NCBI RefSeq assembly: GCF_019343105.1
Contig: NZ_CP073764.1
Coordinates: 434,001 to 498,000 of the forward strand
Direction of reading: 5' to 3'
Length of the DNA stretch: 64,000 bases
From: Methylovirgula sp. HY1
GTDB taxonomy: Bacteria; Pseudomonadota; Alphaproteobacteria; Rhizobiales; Beijerinckiaceae
A program made the translations under genes and the position numbers. Positions 46,886 through 55,492 of the stretch are shown here, piece after piece. Position 1 is the stretch's first letter; the number at the start of each line of letters is the position of its first letter. Under the pieces are notes generated by a model. That model searched no databases. It was not told where the DNA came from and saw only the letters and a program-made list of their open reading frames with translations.

Positions 46886-47707
46886 AGCGCGCCGGAAGAT
46901 TTTTCAGCGGAGTGTTTTATTCATCCCTCGGCGGTGGTGGAACCCGGCGCGCGGTTGGGCGCAGGAGTCAGAATTGGGCCTTTCTGCCATATCGGCGGTG
47001 CGGTCGAACTCGGCGATGGCGTGGAGTTGCTTTCCCATGTCGTTATTGCCGGCCGCACCCGGATCGGTGCGCAGACGCGGGTCTTTCCCTTTGCCTCGCT
47101 CGGCCATGCGCCTCAGGATCTCAAATATCGCGGCGAGCCGTCGTCTCTGACGATCGGCGCCGCATGCATCATTCGCGAAGGCGTTACGATCAATCCAGGC
47201 ACCGAAGCCGGCGGCATGGTGACGAGCATCGGCGACCGCTGTGCCTTTCTTGCGCATGCGCATGTCGGCCATGATTGCCGGATCGGCAATGACGTCGTCT
47301 TATCCAACAATGTGATGATCGCCGGGCATGCCAGCGTCGGCGATTTTGCCGCCTTCGGTGGTGGCGCTGCGGTCATTCAATTCACCCGCGTCGGTGCGCA
47401 TGCCTTTCTCGGCGGCCTCAGCGGCCTCGATCATGATCTGATTCCCTATGGCCTCGCCGTCGGCAATCGCGCGCATCTCGCCGGCCTCAATCTCGTCGGC
47501 CTCAAGCGGCGCGGCTTTTCGAGGGAGGCAATCAACGAGCTGCGGCGCGCCTATCGGTTGTTGTTTGCGCCGGAAGGGACGTTGCAGGAGCGGATCGCCG
47601 ATGTGACCAAGGCCTTCTTGGACAATAACGAAGTCGGGGCTATCCTTGATTTCCTCACGCAGCCGGGTGATCGCGCCGTCTGCATGCCGGATCAAGCCAA
47701 GGGATAG
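46883..47707 (+). CDS. lpxA: Acyl-ACP:UDP-N-acetylglucosamine O-acyltransferase
   Basis: A 274-residue hexapeptide-repeat enzyme of usual length. The helix domain begins IHPSAVVEPGARLG; the catalytic His is in AHAHVGHDCRIG; HDLIPYGLAVGNRAHLAGLN and RRAYRLLF belong to the C-terminal helices. It carries out the first step of lipid A synthesis. Start choice: the fourth ATG of the repeat array gives the only full-length frame. No good Shine-Dalgarno is present between fabZ and lpxA, so re-initiation from fabZ is likely. Confidence 0.95.
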   Translation: MSAPEDFSAECFIHPSAVVEPGARLGAGVRIGPFCHIGGAVELGDGVELLSHVVIAGRTRIGAQTRVFPFASLGHAPQDLKYRGEPSSLTIGAACIIREGVTINPGTEAGGMVTSIGDRCAFLAHAHVGHDCRIGNDVVLSNNVMIAGHASVGDFAAFGGGAAVIQFTRVGAHAFLGGLSGLDHDLIPYGLAVGNRAHLAGLNLVGLKRRGFSREAINELRRAYRLLFAPEGTLQERIADVTKAFLDNNEVGAILDFLTQPGDRAVCMPDQAKG

Positions 47708-47711
47708 GGTT

Positions 47712-48335
47712 TCAGCGCAAGCTGGAAACGCGGTTGTCCGGATCGACGATAGAGACCCAAATATTCGGGTTAGTCTGCGACTGGCGCTTGTAGAAATGAT
47801 AGCCGGTCGCATTCCACGGACGAATATCTTCGCGCATATTGTCGAGGATGAATTCGCCGCGGTTTGTCTTGACGGTAAGGATCGTGTGGCCTTCGCCATT
47901 CTGGTCGCGCACGATGGTCATGAGCAGGGCTTGACGCGGAAAGCCGGCGTCCAGCAAGAGCTTTCGCTTCCACAGCGCGTAGATTTTGCAATCGCCCTTG
48001 CCGTCCTTCGGATAATCCCAATGGTCGAGCATGGTCCCCCAATGATCGAGATTGGAGATCGGGATGATTATCCGATTCACGTGATGGTTGATCTTATTCA
48101 AAATCCGCCAGGTCGTTGCGGTGAGATTAATATCGAGCGGCGGGAGCACTGGTTGATCGCACTCCTGCGGCTCGCGGTGGCAGAAATCCACCCAGCCATA
48201 AGGAATAGAGGTCGGGCCGCCGAGCGTCGCATAGCTCGCCAGGCCTGTGGTGCTGGCTTGATGAGTGGTGCCAAAAAAGCTGCCTGCCATCATAGACGAG
48301 ACCAAAAGAATGCGAAAAATCGCCTTGGCGTGCAT
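47712..48335 (-). CDS. Exported transglutaminase-like cysteine peptidase (BTLCP family)
   Basis: A 207-residue protein with a signal sequence (about 1-25) and the bacterial transglutaminase-like cysteine proteinase fold. The catalytic Cys is in GKGDCKIYALWKRKLLLDAG, His in GEGHTILTV and Asp in FILDNMRED. Related proteins work in the periplasm, some processing LapA-like adhesins with partner proteins, others unassigned. It is on the opposite strand between lpxA and lpxB, where lpxI is often found in alphaproteobacteria. Confidence 0.85.
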   Translation of the reverse strand: MHAKAIFRILLVSSMMAGSFFGTTHQASTTGLASYATLGGPTSIPYGWVDFCHREPQECDQPVLPPLDINLTATTWRILNKINHHVNRIIIPISNLDHWGTMLDHWDYPKDGKGDCKIYALWKRKLLLDAGFPRQALLMTIVRDQNGEGHTILTVKTNRGEFILDNMREDIRPWNATGYHFYKRQSQTNPNIWVSIVDPDNRVSSLR

Positions 48336-48489
48336 CGAGAAGTCCCCGCATCAAAAGGCCGGGGCTCTGGCCGCGGCTGTTCGCGGGTGAATTTGGCGGA
48401 GGGGGTTTGGCGAGTTCGGAAGTCAAAAGCTAAACTTTTATGCAATGGCCGAAATTCCGCGCCGGCTGTTCGGTCGCGGTAAATGACGA

Positions 48490-49707
48490 ATGAAGATGCG
48501 GATTTTTCTCCTAGCCGGCGAAGCTTCAGGTGACCAGCTTGGCGGCGCGCTCATGCGGTCGCTACGCTTAGCCCGGCCGGATGTCGCATTTTGCGGCGTC
48601 GGCGGCTCCGCTATGGCCGATGCCGGTCTCGCCAGCCTCTATCCGCTCGAAGATCTGGCGGTGATGGGCTTCCTGCCGGTTTTGCGGAATCTGCCGCGCC
48701 TCCTTGCCCGTATGAATGCGACCGTCGCAGCCGTGTTGCATGAATCCCCCGATGCGCTGGTCATCATCGATAGTCCCGATTTCACCCATCGGGTGGCCAG
48801 CCGCGTGCGCCGGGCGATGCCACAGCTGCCCATCGTCGATTATGTGAGCCCGACGGTTTGGGCCTGGCGCTCCGGCCGGGCGCGGCGGATGCGGCCCTAT
48901 ATCGATCATGTCCTCGGGCTCTTGCCCTTCGAACCGGACGCCTATCGCCGGCTGGGAGGACCCGCCTGTACCTATGTCGGCCATCCATTGATCGAGCGCA
49001 GCGCAGAGCTCAGGCCGAGCGCTGCCGATCTGCGCCGCCGCAGCGAGACGCCGCCGCTGCTGGTGGTTTTGCCGGGCTCTCGCCGCAGCGAGATCGAACG
49101 GCTGATGCCGATTTTCGCGGAAACATTGCAGCTTCTGGCCGAGCGTGTCGGCACGTTCGAAGCCGTGCTCCCGACATTGGCTCATCTCGCCGAAGACATT
49201 CGCGCTAAAGTCGCGAGCTGGCCCGTGAAGCCGCGCGTGATCTGCGACCCGGCGACGAAATTTGCTACCTTCCGCGGCGCCAAGGCGGCGCTGGCCGCCT
49301 CTGGTACGGTGACGCTCGAATTGGCGCTGGCGGAAGTTCCGATGAGCGTCGCTTATGCCGTGTCATGGGCGGAAGCGCTGGCCCGGCCCTTCATCAAAGT
49401 GCCTTCGATCGTTTTGCCCAATCTGATCCTTGGCGAGAATGTCGTGCCGGAATTTTTGCAGGAAAATTGTACGCCGGAGGCGCTGGCCGCCGCGCTGGCC
49501 GCTCTGTTTGTCGACGGCCCCGAGCGTCAGCGGCAGAGCCGAGCCTTTCCGCGGATCGCCGAACGCCTGCGGCTGCCGGAGGGCGAGACGCCGAGCGCTC
49601 GGGCGGTGGCGATCGTGCTCGACACGATGGCGCATGCTGCATCTCTAGAGCGTTTTTCCGATCGGATGGACTCACCCGATCGAGAGGAAAACGCTCCAAA
49701 TCAATAA
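48490..49707 (+). CDS. lpxB: Lipid-A-disaccharide synthase with repeat-encoded C-terminal tail
   Basis: A 405-residue glycosyltransferase (family GT19). It starts IFLLAGEASGDQLGG; LPFEPDAYRRLGGPACTYVG, LVVLPGSRRSEIERL and AASGTVTLELALAEVPM follow in normal order. It joins UDP-diacylglucosamine and lipid X to the lipid A disaccharide. The last 20 or so residues (LERFSDRMDSPDREENAPNQ) are encoded by repeat R4, whose TAA ends the gene. A frame change caused by an extra T relative to other copies is present in the repeat. Confidence 0.95.
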   Translation: MKMRIFLLAGEASGDQLGGALMRSLRLARPDVAFCGVGGSAMADAGLASLYPLEDLAVMGFLPVLRNLPRLLARMNATVAAVLHESPDALVIIDSPDFTHRVASRVRRAMPQLPIVDYVSPTVWAWRSGRARRMRPYIDHVLGLLPFEPDAYRRLGGPACTYVGHPLIERSAELRPSAADLRRRSETPPLLVVLPGSRRSEIERLMPIFAETLQLLAERVGTFEAVLPTLAHLAEDIRAKVASWPVKPRVICDPATKFATFRGAKAALAASGTVTLELALAEVPMSVAYAVSWAEALARPFIKVPSIVLPNLILGENVVPEFLQENCTPEALAAALAALFVDGPERQRQSRAFPRIAERLRLPEGETPSARAVAIVLDTMAHAASLERFSDRMDSPDREENAPNQ

Positions 49708-49731
49708 GCTGAAGCATGTTCTTGTCGGAAA
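49645..49731 (+). repeat. Dispersed palindromic repeat, copy R4 (inside the lpxB 3' end)
   Basis: CTAGAGCG, five T residues, CCGATCGG, then TCACCCGATCGAGAGG and AAAACGCTC, the AATCAATAAGCTG spacer and GCATGTTCTTGTCGG. It starts in the last part of lpxB and codes for its C-terminus. Other copies have four T residues where this has five. Confidence 0.85.
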
Positions 49732-49944
49732 CAATTCGCCTCTGGTTCGTTGGTAGGATGGTCGAAGGAAAGCCGGGAGCTTGATGTGACAGCCGCGCCT
49801 GATCATTTCTGGTCGCTTCAACGCAAGGCAGCCACGCAAGGCGCCAATGAGCCCGACGTTTGACAGGGGAAGCGTATATATCTATTAGAATTATAGACTA
49901 AGTGATAAAGACGAGATCCACGCTGCCACAATCGAGGTTCGCTG

Positions 49945-50736
49945 ATGACGGTCGATTGGCACGGGTTCAACTATCTCTATTCGGTCTCCGGTTTCGTCGT
50001 CGGTGCGCTGGTCGGCCTGACCGGGGTCGGCGGCGGATCGTTGATGACTCCGTTGCTGGTGCTGCTTTTCGGCTTTCCGCCCTCGGTCGCGGTCGGCACC
50101 GATCTTCTTTATGCATCCATCACCAAGGCGAGCGGTACGGCCATTCACAGCATCAATGGCACGGTCGATTGGCGGATTGTGAAGCGGCTCGCGATGGGGA
50201 GCCTGCCAGTAACGATCATGACCTTGCTGGCGCTCAAATATTTCGGCGTGACAAGCCCCGGCACCACAGGTGTGATCACCACGGTTCTCGGCATTGCTTT
50301 GATGTTGACGGCGGTGTCAGTCTGGTTCCGCAAATGGCTGCAGGCCTATCTGGCAAATTTCGTCGACGGCCTGCCGGAGAAAAATATCGCTTTTCTGACG
50401 ATTGTTCTGGGCGCCTTTCTGGGCTTTCTGGTTTCCTTGTCGTCGGTCGGCGCGGGTGCTATCGGGGCGACCATTCTGGTTTTGCTTTATCCGAAGTTGC
50501 CGATTGCGCGGATCGTCGGTTCCGATATCGCCCATGCGGTGCCTTTGACCTTGATCGCCGGTCTCGGCCATTGGTTCTTGGGCTCGATCGACTGGATATT
50601 GCTTCTGTCCCTGTTGCTCGGCTCTTTGCCCGGAATCGTGATCGGCAGCCAGCTTGCGGCCTATGTGCCGGATCGACTGCTACGCACGCTGCTGGCGAGC
50701 ACGCTCGCCGTCGTCGGCGCGAGGCTCGCGATCTAG
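49945..50736 (+). CDS. TauE/SafE family membrane transporter
   Basis: A 263-residue membrane protein with about eight segments in two halves, the first with GALVGLTGVGGGSLMTPLL and GTDLLYASITKASGT, the second with FLVSLSSVGAGAIGATIL and GSDIAHAVPLTLIAG. The family exports sulfite, sulfoacetate or other organosulfonates, or imports some acids; the substrate is not known here. The TAG stop marks the start of repeat R5. Confidence 0.88.
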   Translation: MTVDWHGFNYLYSVSGFVVGALVGLTGVGGGSLMTPLLVLLFGFPPSVAVGTDLLYASITKASGTAIHSINGTVDWRIVKRLAMGSLPVTIMTLLALKYFGVTSPGTTGVITTVLGIALMLTAVSVWFRKWLQAYLANFVDGLPEKNIAFLTIVLGAFLGFLVSLSSVGAGAIGATILVLLYPKLPIARIVGSDIAHAVPLTLIAGLGHWFLGSIDWILLLSLLLGSLPGIVIGSQLAAYVPDRLLRTLLASTLAVVGARLAI

Positions 50737-50799
50737 ACTCGGATATATCCGAGTTCTCATGGATGAGGACATGCTCCAGCTTATTGATTTGGAGCGTTT
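50734..50799 (-). repeat. Dispersed palindromic repeat, copy R5 (partial, reverse)
   Basis: TAG followed by the ACTCGGATATATCCGAGT palindrome, then GAGGACATGCTCCAGC, TTATTGATTTGGAGCGTTT. The second hairpin stops after its first arm. Its first three bases are the TauE-family gene's stop codon. The ATATAT palindrome also appears in R8. Confidence 0.8.
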
Positions 50800-50927
50800 C
50801 GGCAAGACGCGTTTGATCCTGATCGCGCCGTCGATCAGCGCAGCGACTATCGCTTGATCCTCGCCATTGCTATCCTGCGACCGGCCGCTGCGGCGGGCCG
50901 GCGGTGGTACAAGGAGGAGGGCGCTCT

Positions 50928-51902
50928 ATGGTCAAGGCGGTTCGTGTCCATGAGGTCGGTGCAGCGGAAGTCATGCGGCTGGAAGAGATCGAGCTGCCGC
51001 CACCCGGGCCGGGCGAGGTCCGCGTCCGCAATCATGCGATCGGCCTCAATTACATCGATGTCTATTTTCGCTCCGGGCTTTATCCGGTCGCGCAAAAACC
51101 CTTCATTCCCGGCAATGAGGCGGCGGGCGAAGTGGTCGCGGTCGGCGAAGGCGTGAAGGGCTTCAAGCCGGGCACGCGCGTCGCCTATACGGTGTCGCTC
51201 GGTTGCTATGCCGAAGAACGCAATGTCGATGCATCGCGTCTCGTCAAATTGCCCAAGGCGATATCCTATGAGACCGGCGCGGCCATGATGCTGAAGGGGC
51301 TTACCGCGCAATATCTCCTGCGTCGGACTTACAAGGTCCGCAAGGGCGATCGCATCCTCGTCCATGCGGCCGCCGGCGGCGTTGGGTTGATTCTCTGCCA
51401 ATGGGGCAAGGCGCTTGGCGCGCATGTGATCGGCACGGTCGGCTCGCCGGAAAAGGCGAAGCTCGCCAAAAAGGCCGGGGCCAAGGACGTGATCCTTTAT
51501 CGCGACGTGGATTTCGTCGACGCCGTCAAGACTTTGACCAAGGGCAAGCTCTGCGATGTCGTCTATGACGGCGTCGGTCGCGCGACCTTTCCGGGTTCGC
51601 TCGATTGTTTGCGGCCGCTCGGCATGTTTGTGAGCTTCGGCTCGGCCTCAGGCCCAATCGAAGCCTTCAATATCGGCATCCTTTCACAGAAAGGCTCGCT
51701 CTTCGTGACGCGGCCGACACTCCATACCTATATTGCCAAGCGTGAGGATCTCGAAAAAAATGCCCAGGATCTCATGCGTATGGTGACGAAGGGACATATT
51801 GAGATCCCGATTCACGCGACCCGCAAGCTCGACGAGATCGTTGCTGTCCATCAGGCGCTCGAAGCGCGCGAAACCGTCGGTGCGACGGTGCTTTTGCCGT
51901 AG
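50928..51902 (+). CDS. NADPH:quinone oxidoreductase (zinc-free MDR family)
   Basis: A 324-residue medium-chain reductase of the QOR type. It has IGLNYIDVYFRSGLYP, PFIPGNEAAGEVVAVGEGV, the NADPH loop ILVHAAAGGVGLILCQWGKAL, and LFVTRPTLHTYIAKREDL. The zinc ligands of alcohol dehydrogenases are absent. It reduces quinones or other electrophiles in the cytoplasm. AAGGAGGAGG precedes ATG 50928. The stop TAG is the first three bases of repeat R6. Confidence 0.9.
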   Translation: MVKAVRVHEVGAAEVMRLEEIELPPPGPGEVRVRNHAIGLNYIDVYFRSGLYPVAQKPFIPGNEAAGEVVAVGEGVKGFKPGTRVAYTVSLGCYAEERNVDASRLVKLPKAISYETGAAMMLKGLTAQYLLRRTYKVRKGDRILVHAAAGGVGLILCQWGKALGAHVIGTVGSPEKAKLAKKAGAKDVILYRDVDFVDAVKTLTKGKLCDVVYDGVGRATFPGSLDCLRPLGMFVSFGSASGPIEAFNIGILSQKGSLFVTRPTLHTYIAKREDLEKNAQDLMRMVTKGHIEIPIHATRKLDEIVAVHQALEARETVGATVLLP

Positions 51903-52005
51903 CCGTTTTCGACCGGATGGCGTTATCCGGTCGAGAGGAAAAGGCTCCAAATCAATAAGCTGGAGCCTTTTCGATCCGATAAAATCATCCGATCGAGAGG
52001 AAAAC
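51900..52005 (+). repeat. Dispersed palindromic repeat, copy R6 (diverged)
   Basis: TAGCCGTTTTCGACCGGATG ... CCGGTCGAGAGGAAAAGGCTCC is a changed but still pairing first hairpin; AATCAATAAGCTGGAGCC follows, and then a second GATCGAGAGGAAAAC end. Compensating changes keep the stems (CCGGT/ACCGG in place of CGGGT), which suggests that the structure is maintained. Its first bases are the qor-like gene's stop. Confidence 0.8.
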
Positions 52006-52075
52006 ATCGCCATTGATCGGATGGATCATGCGCGCAACGGCCAAAGGGAATTGGCGATAGCCTCGGCCAGCCGCC

Positions 52076-52567
52076 TCATTGCCCCTTCAGGTGCTTGTTG
52101 CATTCGCTGTAATAGCCGCCGCCCTTTTGGACCCATTTCAGACCGCCATTGGAGTTGGTCGCCTTATTGGCCCTGTATTGATCGACGCAGGTTTTGAACC
52201 GCGCTTTGCCGGCCGACAGAGACGTATATTGCGATGCGATCGCGCGCGGAAACACGACCTTGCCCGTCGTCGTGGGGGCAGGAGTCATCGGCTTGGCGGA
52301 CGTCGCCGGCGTGGTTGCGGGGGTCGGCGCTGTGGCGGGCGGGGCGCCGGCGGCCGGCGCAGGCGTACCCTTCAGCTCGGCTGCGCATTGCTTGTAGAAT
52401 TGGTTCCAGCTCTGACCGCCGAGCGTATTGGCGGCCTTCGCCGTCTTATATTTCGCGCTGCATTGTTTTTGAATCGATTCCGCCTGCGCAAGTCCAGCCC
52501 ATGCGACACTGGCGAGCAAGGCAGCGCAGGCAATGGCCATTCCATGACGCCAAACTAAATTCGACAT
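52076..52567 (-). CDS. Exported protein with an internally duplicated cysteine domain
   Basis: A 163-residue protein with a signal peptide ending AQA near residue 28. Two similar blocks follow: one with KQCSAKYKTAKAANTLGGQS, W and CAAELKG, the other with KTCVDQYRANKATNSNGG, W and CNKHLKG. They are joined by a Pro/Ala/Thr-rich linker (about residues 70-105). Each block has two cysteines, likely a disulfide in the periplasm. The function is unknown. A PsiF-like protein gene lies upstream on the same strand. Confidence 0.7.
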   Translation of the reverse strand: MSNLVWRHGMAIACAALLASVAWAGLAQAESIQKQCSAKYKTAKAANTLGGQSWNQFYKQCAAELKGTPAPAAGAPPATAPTPATTPATSAKPMTPAPTTTGKVVFPRAIASQYTSLSAGKARFKTCVDQYRANKATNSNGGLKWVQKGGGYYSECNKHLKGQ

Positions 52568-52674
52568 AGGAATTCTCCTGATGATGAATATGAAAGCAAG
52601 ACTTCAATAATGCGATGAAACAGCCGCGATATCGCGGCTTCAAACGGATGAGTGGGGATTTCAACGGGTGCGCG

Positions 52675-52902
52675 TCAGTGGCCGACGGTGTCGCTGACGC
52701 ATTTCTTGATGTAGCTCGCCTTGGCTGCACCGTGATATTTCTTCTCGGTGGCATGCGCCGTACATTTGTCCGTGGCGCATTTTTTCATGAAGCTCGTGAG
52801 CGCGGCACCCGATAGTTTCTTCTCGGGCTTGCAGCGTGGGCTATAGGCATAGGCGCTGCTCGCGATTGCCGTGAGCATCAGAGCAAGGACGATGCGTTTC
52901 AT
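52675..52902 (-). CDS. Small exported PsiF-repeat-like protein
   Basis: A 75-residue protein: a signal peptide (about 1-19, ending AYA), then two short repeats, KKLSGAALTSFMKKCATDKC and KKYHGAAKASYIKKCVSD, typical of phosphate-starvation-inducible PsiF-like proteins. The role is unknown. It precedes the duplicated cysteine protein by about 110 bases; the two share style and may be a unit. Confidence 0.75.
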   Translation of the reverse strand: MKRIVLALMLTAIASSAYAYSPRCKPEKKLSGAALTSFMKKCATDKCTAHATEKKYHGAAKASYIKKCVSDTVGH

Positions 52903-53040
52903 GTGCCCCTCGTTAGGTCGTGAGGTGGATGGTTCAGTGACGATCCGCTTTTGATGAGGCAGATCGCGGCGATCTAATCAGTGATCCGAAAGAGGGTCAA
53001 TTGCGCCGAGCAGGCCAAAGTGCAGGCTCAGCCACGCGCA

Positions 53041-53907
53041 TCATTTGTGCTCGAGCCTGGCGATAAGGCTCGACGTATCCCAGCGGGCACCGCCCATTTT
53101 TTGGACTTCCGAATAGAATTGATCGACGAGCGCGGCGAGTGGAAGATGGGCGCCGTTGCGCCGTGCTTCGTCGAGGCAGATGCTTAGATCCTTGCGCATC
53201 CAATCGACCGCGAAGCCGAAATCGAATTTGCCTTGCAGCATGGTCTTGAAGCGATTTTCCATCTGCCAGGATTGCGCCGCGCCTTTCGAGATGACGTCGA
53301 TGACGGCCTCCATGTCGAGCCCGGCATTGCGGCCGAAATGCAGAGCTTCGGCAAGGCCTTCGACAATGCCGGCTATGCAGATCTGATTGCACATTTTGGT
53401 CAACTGCCCGGCGCCCGCCGGACCCAATAGGCGACAGGCGCGTGCATAGGATTGAATCGCCGGTTCGGCCTTCGCGTAATCTTGCGCATCGCCGCCGCAC
53501 ATCACGGTCAGCGTGCCATTTTCGGCGCCCGCCTGGCCACCTGAAACCGGCGCATCGACGAAGCCGAAGCCCCGCGCCTTGGCGGCGCTGTGAAGCTCGC
53601 GCGCCAGCACGGCGGAATCGGTCGTGTGATCGACGAAGACTGCGTTGGGTGCCATGCCGGCGAAGGCGCCGTCTTCGGCGAGCGTCACCGCACGCACATC
53701 ATTGTCATTGCCGACGCATGCGAAGACGATCTCTTGGTCTTTTGCCGCGGCGCGGGGCGTAGGTGCAATGGCGCCACCATATTCCGCCGCCCATTTCTCG
53801 GCGGTTGCCGCGGTCCGATTATAGACCGTGACCTCATGCCCCTTCTTTTTCAAATGCCCGGCCATGGGATAGCCCATCACGCCGAGCCCCAGAAAAGCGA
53901 CTTTCAT
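53041..53907 (-). CDS. NAD(P)-dependent beta-hydroxyacid dehydrogenase (3-hydroxyisobutyrate / tartronate-semialdehyde reductase family)
   Basis: A 288-residue enzyme. It has the Rossmann motif FLGLGVMGYPMAGHL, the substrate loop FVDAPVSGGQAGAENGTL and the catalytic Lys in GAGQLTKMCNQ. Members reduce 2-hydroxy-3-oxopropionate, glyoxylate or succinic semialdehyde, or oxidise 3-hydroxyisobutyrate. In a methylotroph a tartronate-semialdehyde or hydroxypyruvate-linked role is possible, but unproven. AAGGAAG precedes ATG 53907. Confidence 0.85.
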   Translation of the reverse strand: MKVAFLGLGVMGYPMAGHLKKKGHEVTVYNRTAATAEKWAAEYGGAIAPTPRAAAKDQEIVFACVGNDNDVRAVTLAEDGAFAGMAPNAVFVDHTTDSAVLARELHSAAKARGFGFVDAPVSGGQAGAENGTLTVMCGGDAQDYAKAEPAIQSYARACRLLGPAGAGQLTKMCNQICIAGIVEGLAEALHFGRNAGLDMEAVIDVISKGAAQSWQMENRFKTMLQGKFDFGFAVDWMRKDLSICLDEARRNGAHLPLAALVDQFYSEVQKMGGARWDTSSLIARLEHK

Positions 53908-54098
53908 CGAAACTTCCTTTGCGACAAGAACGGAATCCGGCGTCCGCATCTCCTGTTGGCGCAAGCTATGTGGGCGACCGACGGTTCAGCCTTTCATAGA
54001 GGATTTAAGCGCGGGTCTGAGCCGAAAAATGCGTCACTTTTCGTGGAGGAACCTCTGCCGATCCGCAGAGGGGGCGGGGCAGACGCGACGATCAGCAT

Positions 54099-54215
54099 CT
54101 AAAGCGTTTTCCGATCGGGTGGAGTCACCCGATCGAGAGGAAAACGCTCTAAATCAATAAGCTGGAGCATGTTCTTATCGGAAAAGTCATTCAACTTTTC
54201 CGGAACATGCTCTAA
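54099..54215 (+). repeat. Dispersed palindromic repeat, copy R7 (best full copy)
   Basis: Module 1: AAGCGTTTTCC-GATCGGGT ... ACCCGATC-GAGA-GGAAAACGCT. Spacer: CTAAATCAATAAGCTG. Module 2: GAGCATGTTC ... GGAAAAGT/ACTTTTCC ... GAACATGCTC, ending TCTA. The final CTA is the complement of the TAG stop of the CelD-like gene. This copy can be used to define the family. Confidence 0.9.
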
Positions 54216-55447
54216 AGCACGGGAATGATCCGGCGCAGCCGACTCATCTGGGCAAAGAGCTTGGGATTTTGCTTGATCATCCGCTTCGCTCTGAGCCGCA
54301 GGCCTGCCAAAGTGGCGGCGACGTGGCCCATGGCGTTGATCGGCAAGATGGCATCGAAGAGTGCTATGGTCTCGTCGCAATAGGTGTTCTTGTAGCGCGC
54401 CTCGCCAATGCCCAGATCGAAGCTCTCGAGACCCTTGTCGCATAGACTCGCGACGAGCCGCATGAGCAGAAGATCGCCGGGGCTCGATTTGGCGATTTCA
54501 GGGGCGGCATCGAAAGAATTGACCATGCAGCTGAAATGCTTGCGATAGGTAACGCCGGCATAAGTGGCGACGATCCGTTCGCCCGCTCTCAGGGCATGGA
54601 ATTCGAGCCAGGGCGCACCGTTGTCGGTTGGATAGCTCAGCCGTTCGAGAAACCTCCGCACGGCTGGATCGACGAAATCGACATCGAGCGAGCGTGCTTC
54701 GCAACGGGCGATTTTTTCAGCGAGAAACGTGTCGAGAATGGTGCGAGCCGTGGCAGGCGTGTCGTTCGAAATAGCGTTGACCGGACCGATGTCGCCAAGC
54801 CGCGCTTCCTTCTTGCGCAGTTTCTTGCGCGTGTCCTTGGAGAGCTTTGCGGCGAGAAATTTTTCGCCCGGAGAGGAAAGCTCGGTCGCGTAGGCGAAAC
54901 TCGGGCTCGGTTGATGCGGCAGCAAGGCGAGCGGGTTGGCGATATCTCTCCAGGCGTAGGGCTGGTTCTTCAACAAAAAGACATGCGGCGCGCCTCGGCC
55001 CAGGGCTTTGCTCGCGGTGCGCAGCAGCGCCACCAGATCGGCGCGGGTGACGGACAGATCGGGACGGAACAGGCCGAGGTTGGAATTCGACTCGCGGCCG
55101 CCGAGAAAACTCGCGACACGGAAGGGTCCATGCCGCTCGATGCCGAGGCAGAGCAGGGCGGCGGCACGTTCCTGCCGGTCGCGCGCCAGCACGAAAAAGG
55201 GCTGTATCCCGCGGGCTGCCCCGATTGTTTCCAACCAGGGAATGACGAAAGCGGGGGTCTGATAGACCGAGACCGGCGTGGTCGCTTCCAGTTCCGCCCA
55301 ATCCTGGAGGATCGGGGTCGGGTCCATATGAACCTCGATCTGGGCAAGGATCGCGCCGAGCCGCGCGGTTTCCGCCGACGCGCCCGGCTGGGTCGGGCGC
55401 ATTGGTAAAAAATCCGTTGCTGTCGTCACCTTGTCGCCGATCCTCAT
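54212..55447 (-). CDS. GNAT-fold acyltransferase of the CelD/BcsL type
   Basis: A 411-residue protein with the two-lobed GNAT/FemAB-like fold of the CelD/BcsL acetyltransferase_6 family: LPHQPSPSFAYATELSSPGE, the basic LSKDTRKKLRKKEARLG, and the late block SSPGDLLLMRLVASLCDKGL with FDLGIGEARYKNTYC. Members modify polysaccharides or take part in exopolysaccharide or cellulose production. The divergent neighbour is a polysaccharide deacetylase, which fits. ATG 55447 is one of several possible starts. Its TAG stop is at the end of repeat R7. Confidence 0.82.
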   Translation of the reverse strand: MRIGDKVTTATDFLPMRPTQPGASAETARLGAILAQIEVHMDPTPILQDWAELEATTPVSVYQTPAFVIPWLETIGAARGIQPFFVLARDRQERAAALLCLGIERHGPFRVASFLGGRESNSNLGLFRPDLSVTRADLVALLRTASKALGRGAPHVFLLKNQPYAWRDIANPLALLPHQPSPSFAYATELSSPGEKFLAAKLSKDTRKKLRKKEARLGDIGPVNAISNDTPATARTILDTFLAEKIARCEARSLDVDFVDPAVRRFLERLSYPTDNGAPWLEFHALRAGERIVATYAGVTYRKHFSCMVNSFDAAPEIAKSSPGDLLLMRLVASLCDKGLESFDLGIGEARYKNTYCDETIALFDAILPINAMGHVAATLAGLRLRAKRMIKQNPKLFAQMSRLRRIIPVL

Positions 55448-55492
55448 CAAGTACGAGTAACACAGCTCTAGCAACGAAAGATCAATGAGACC

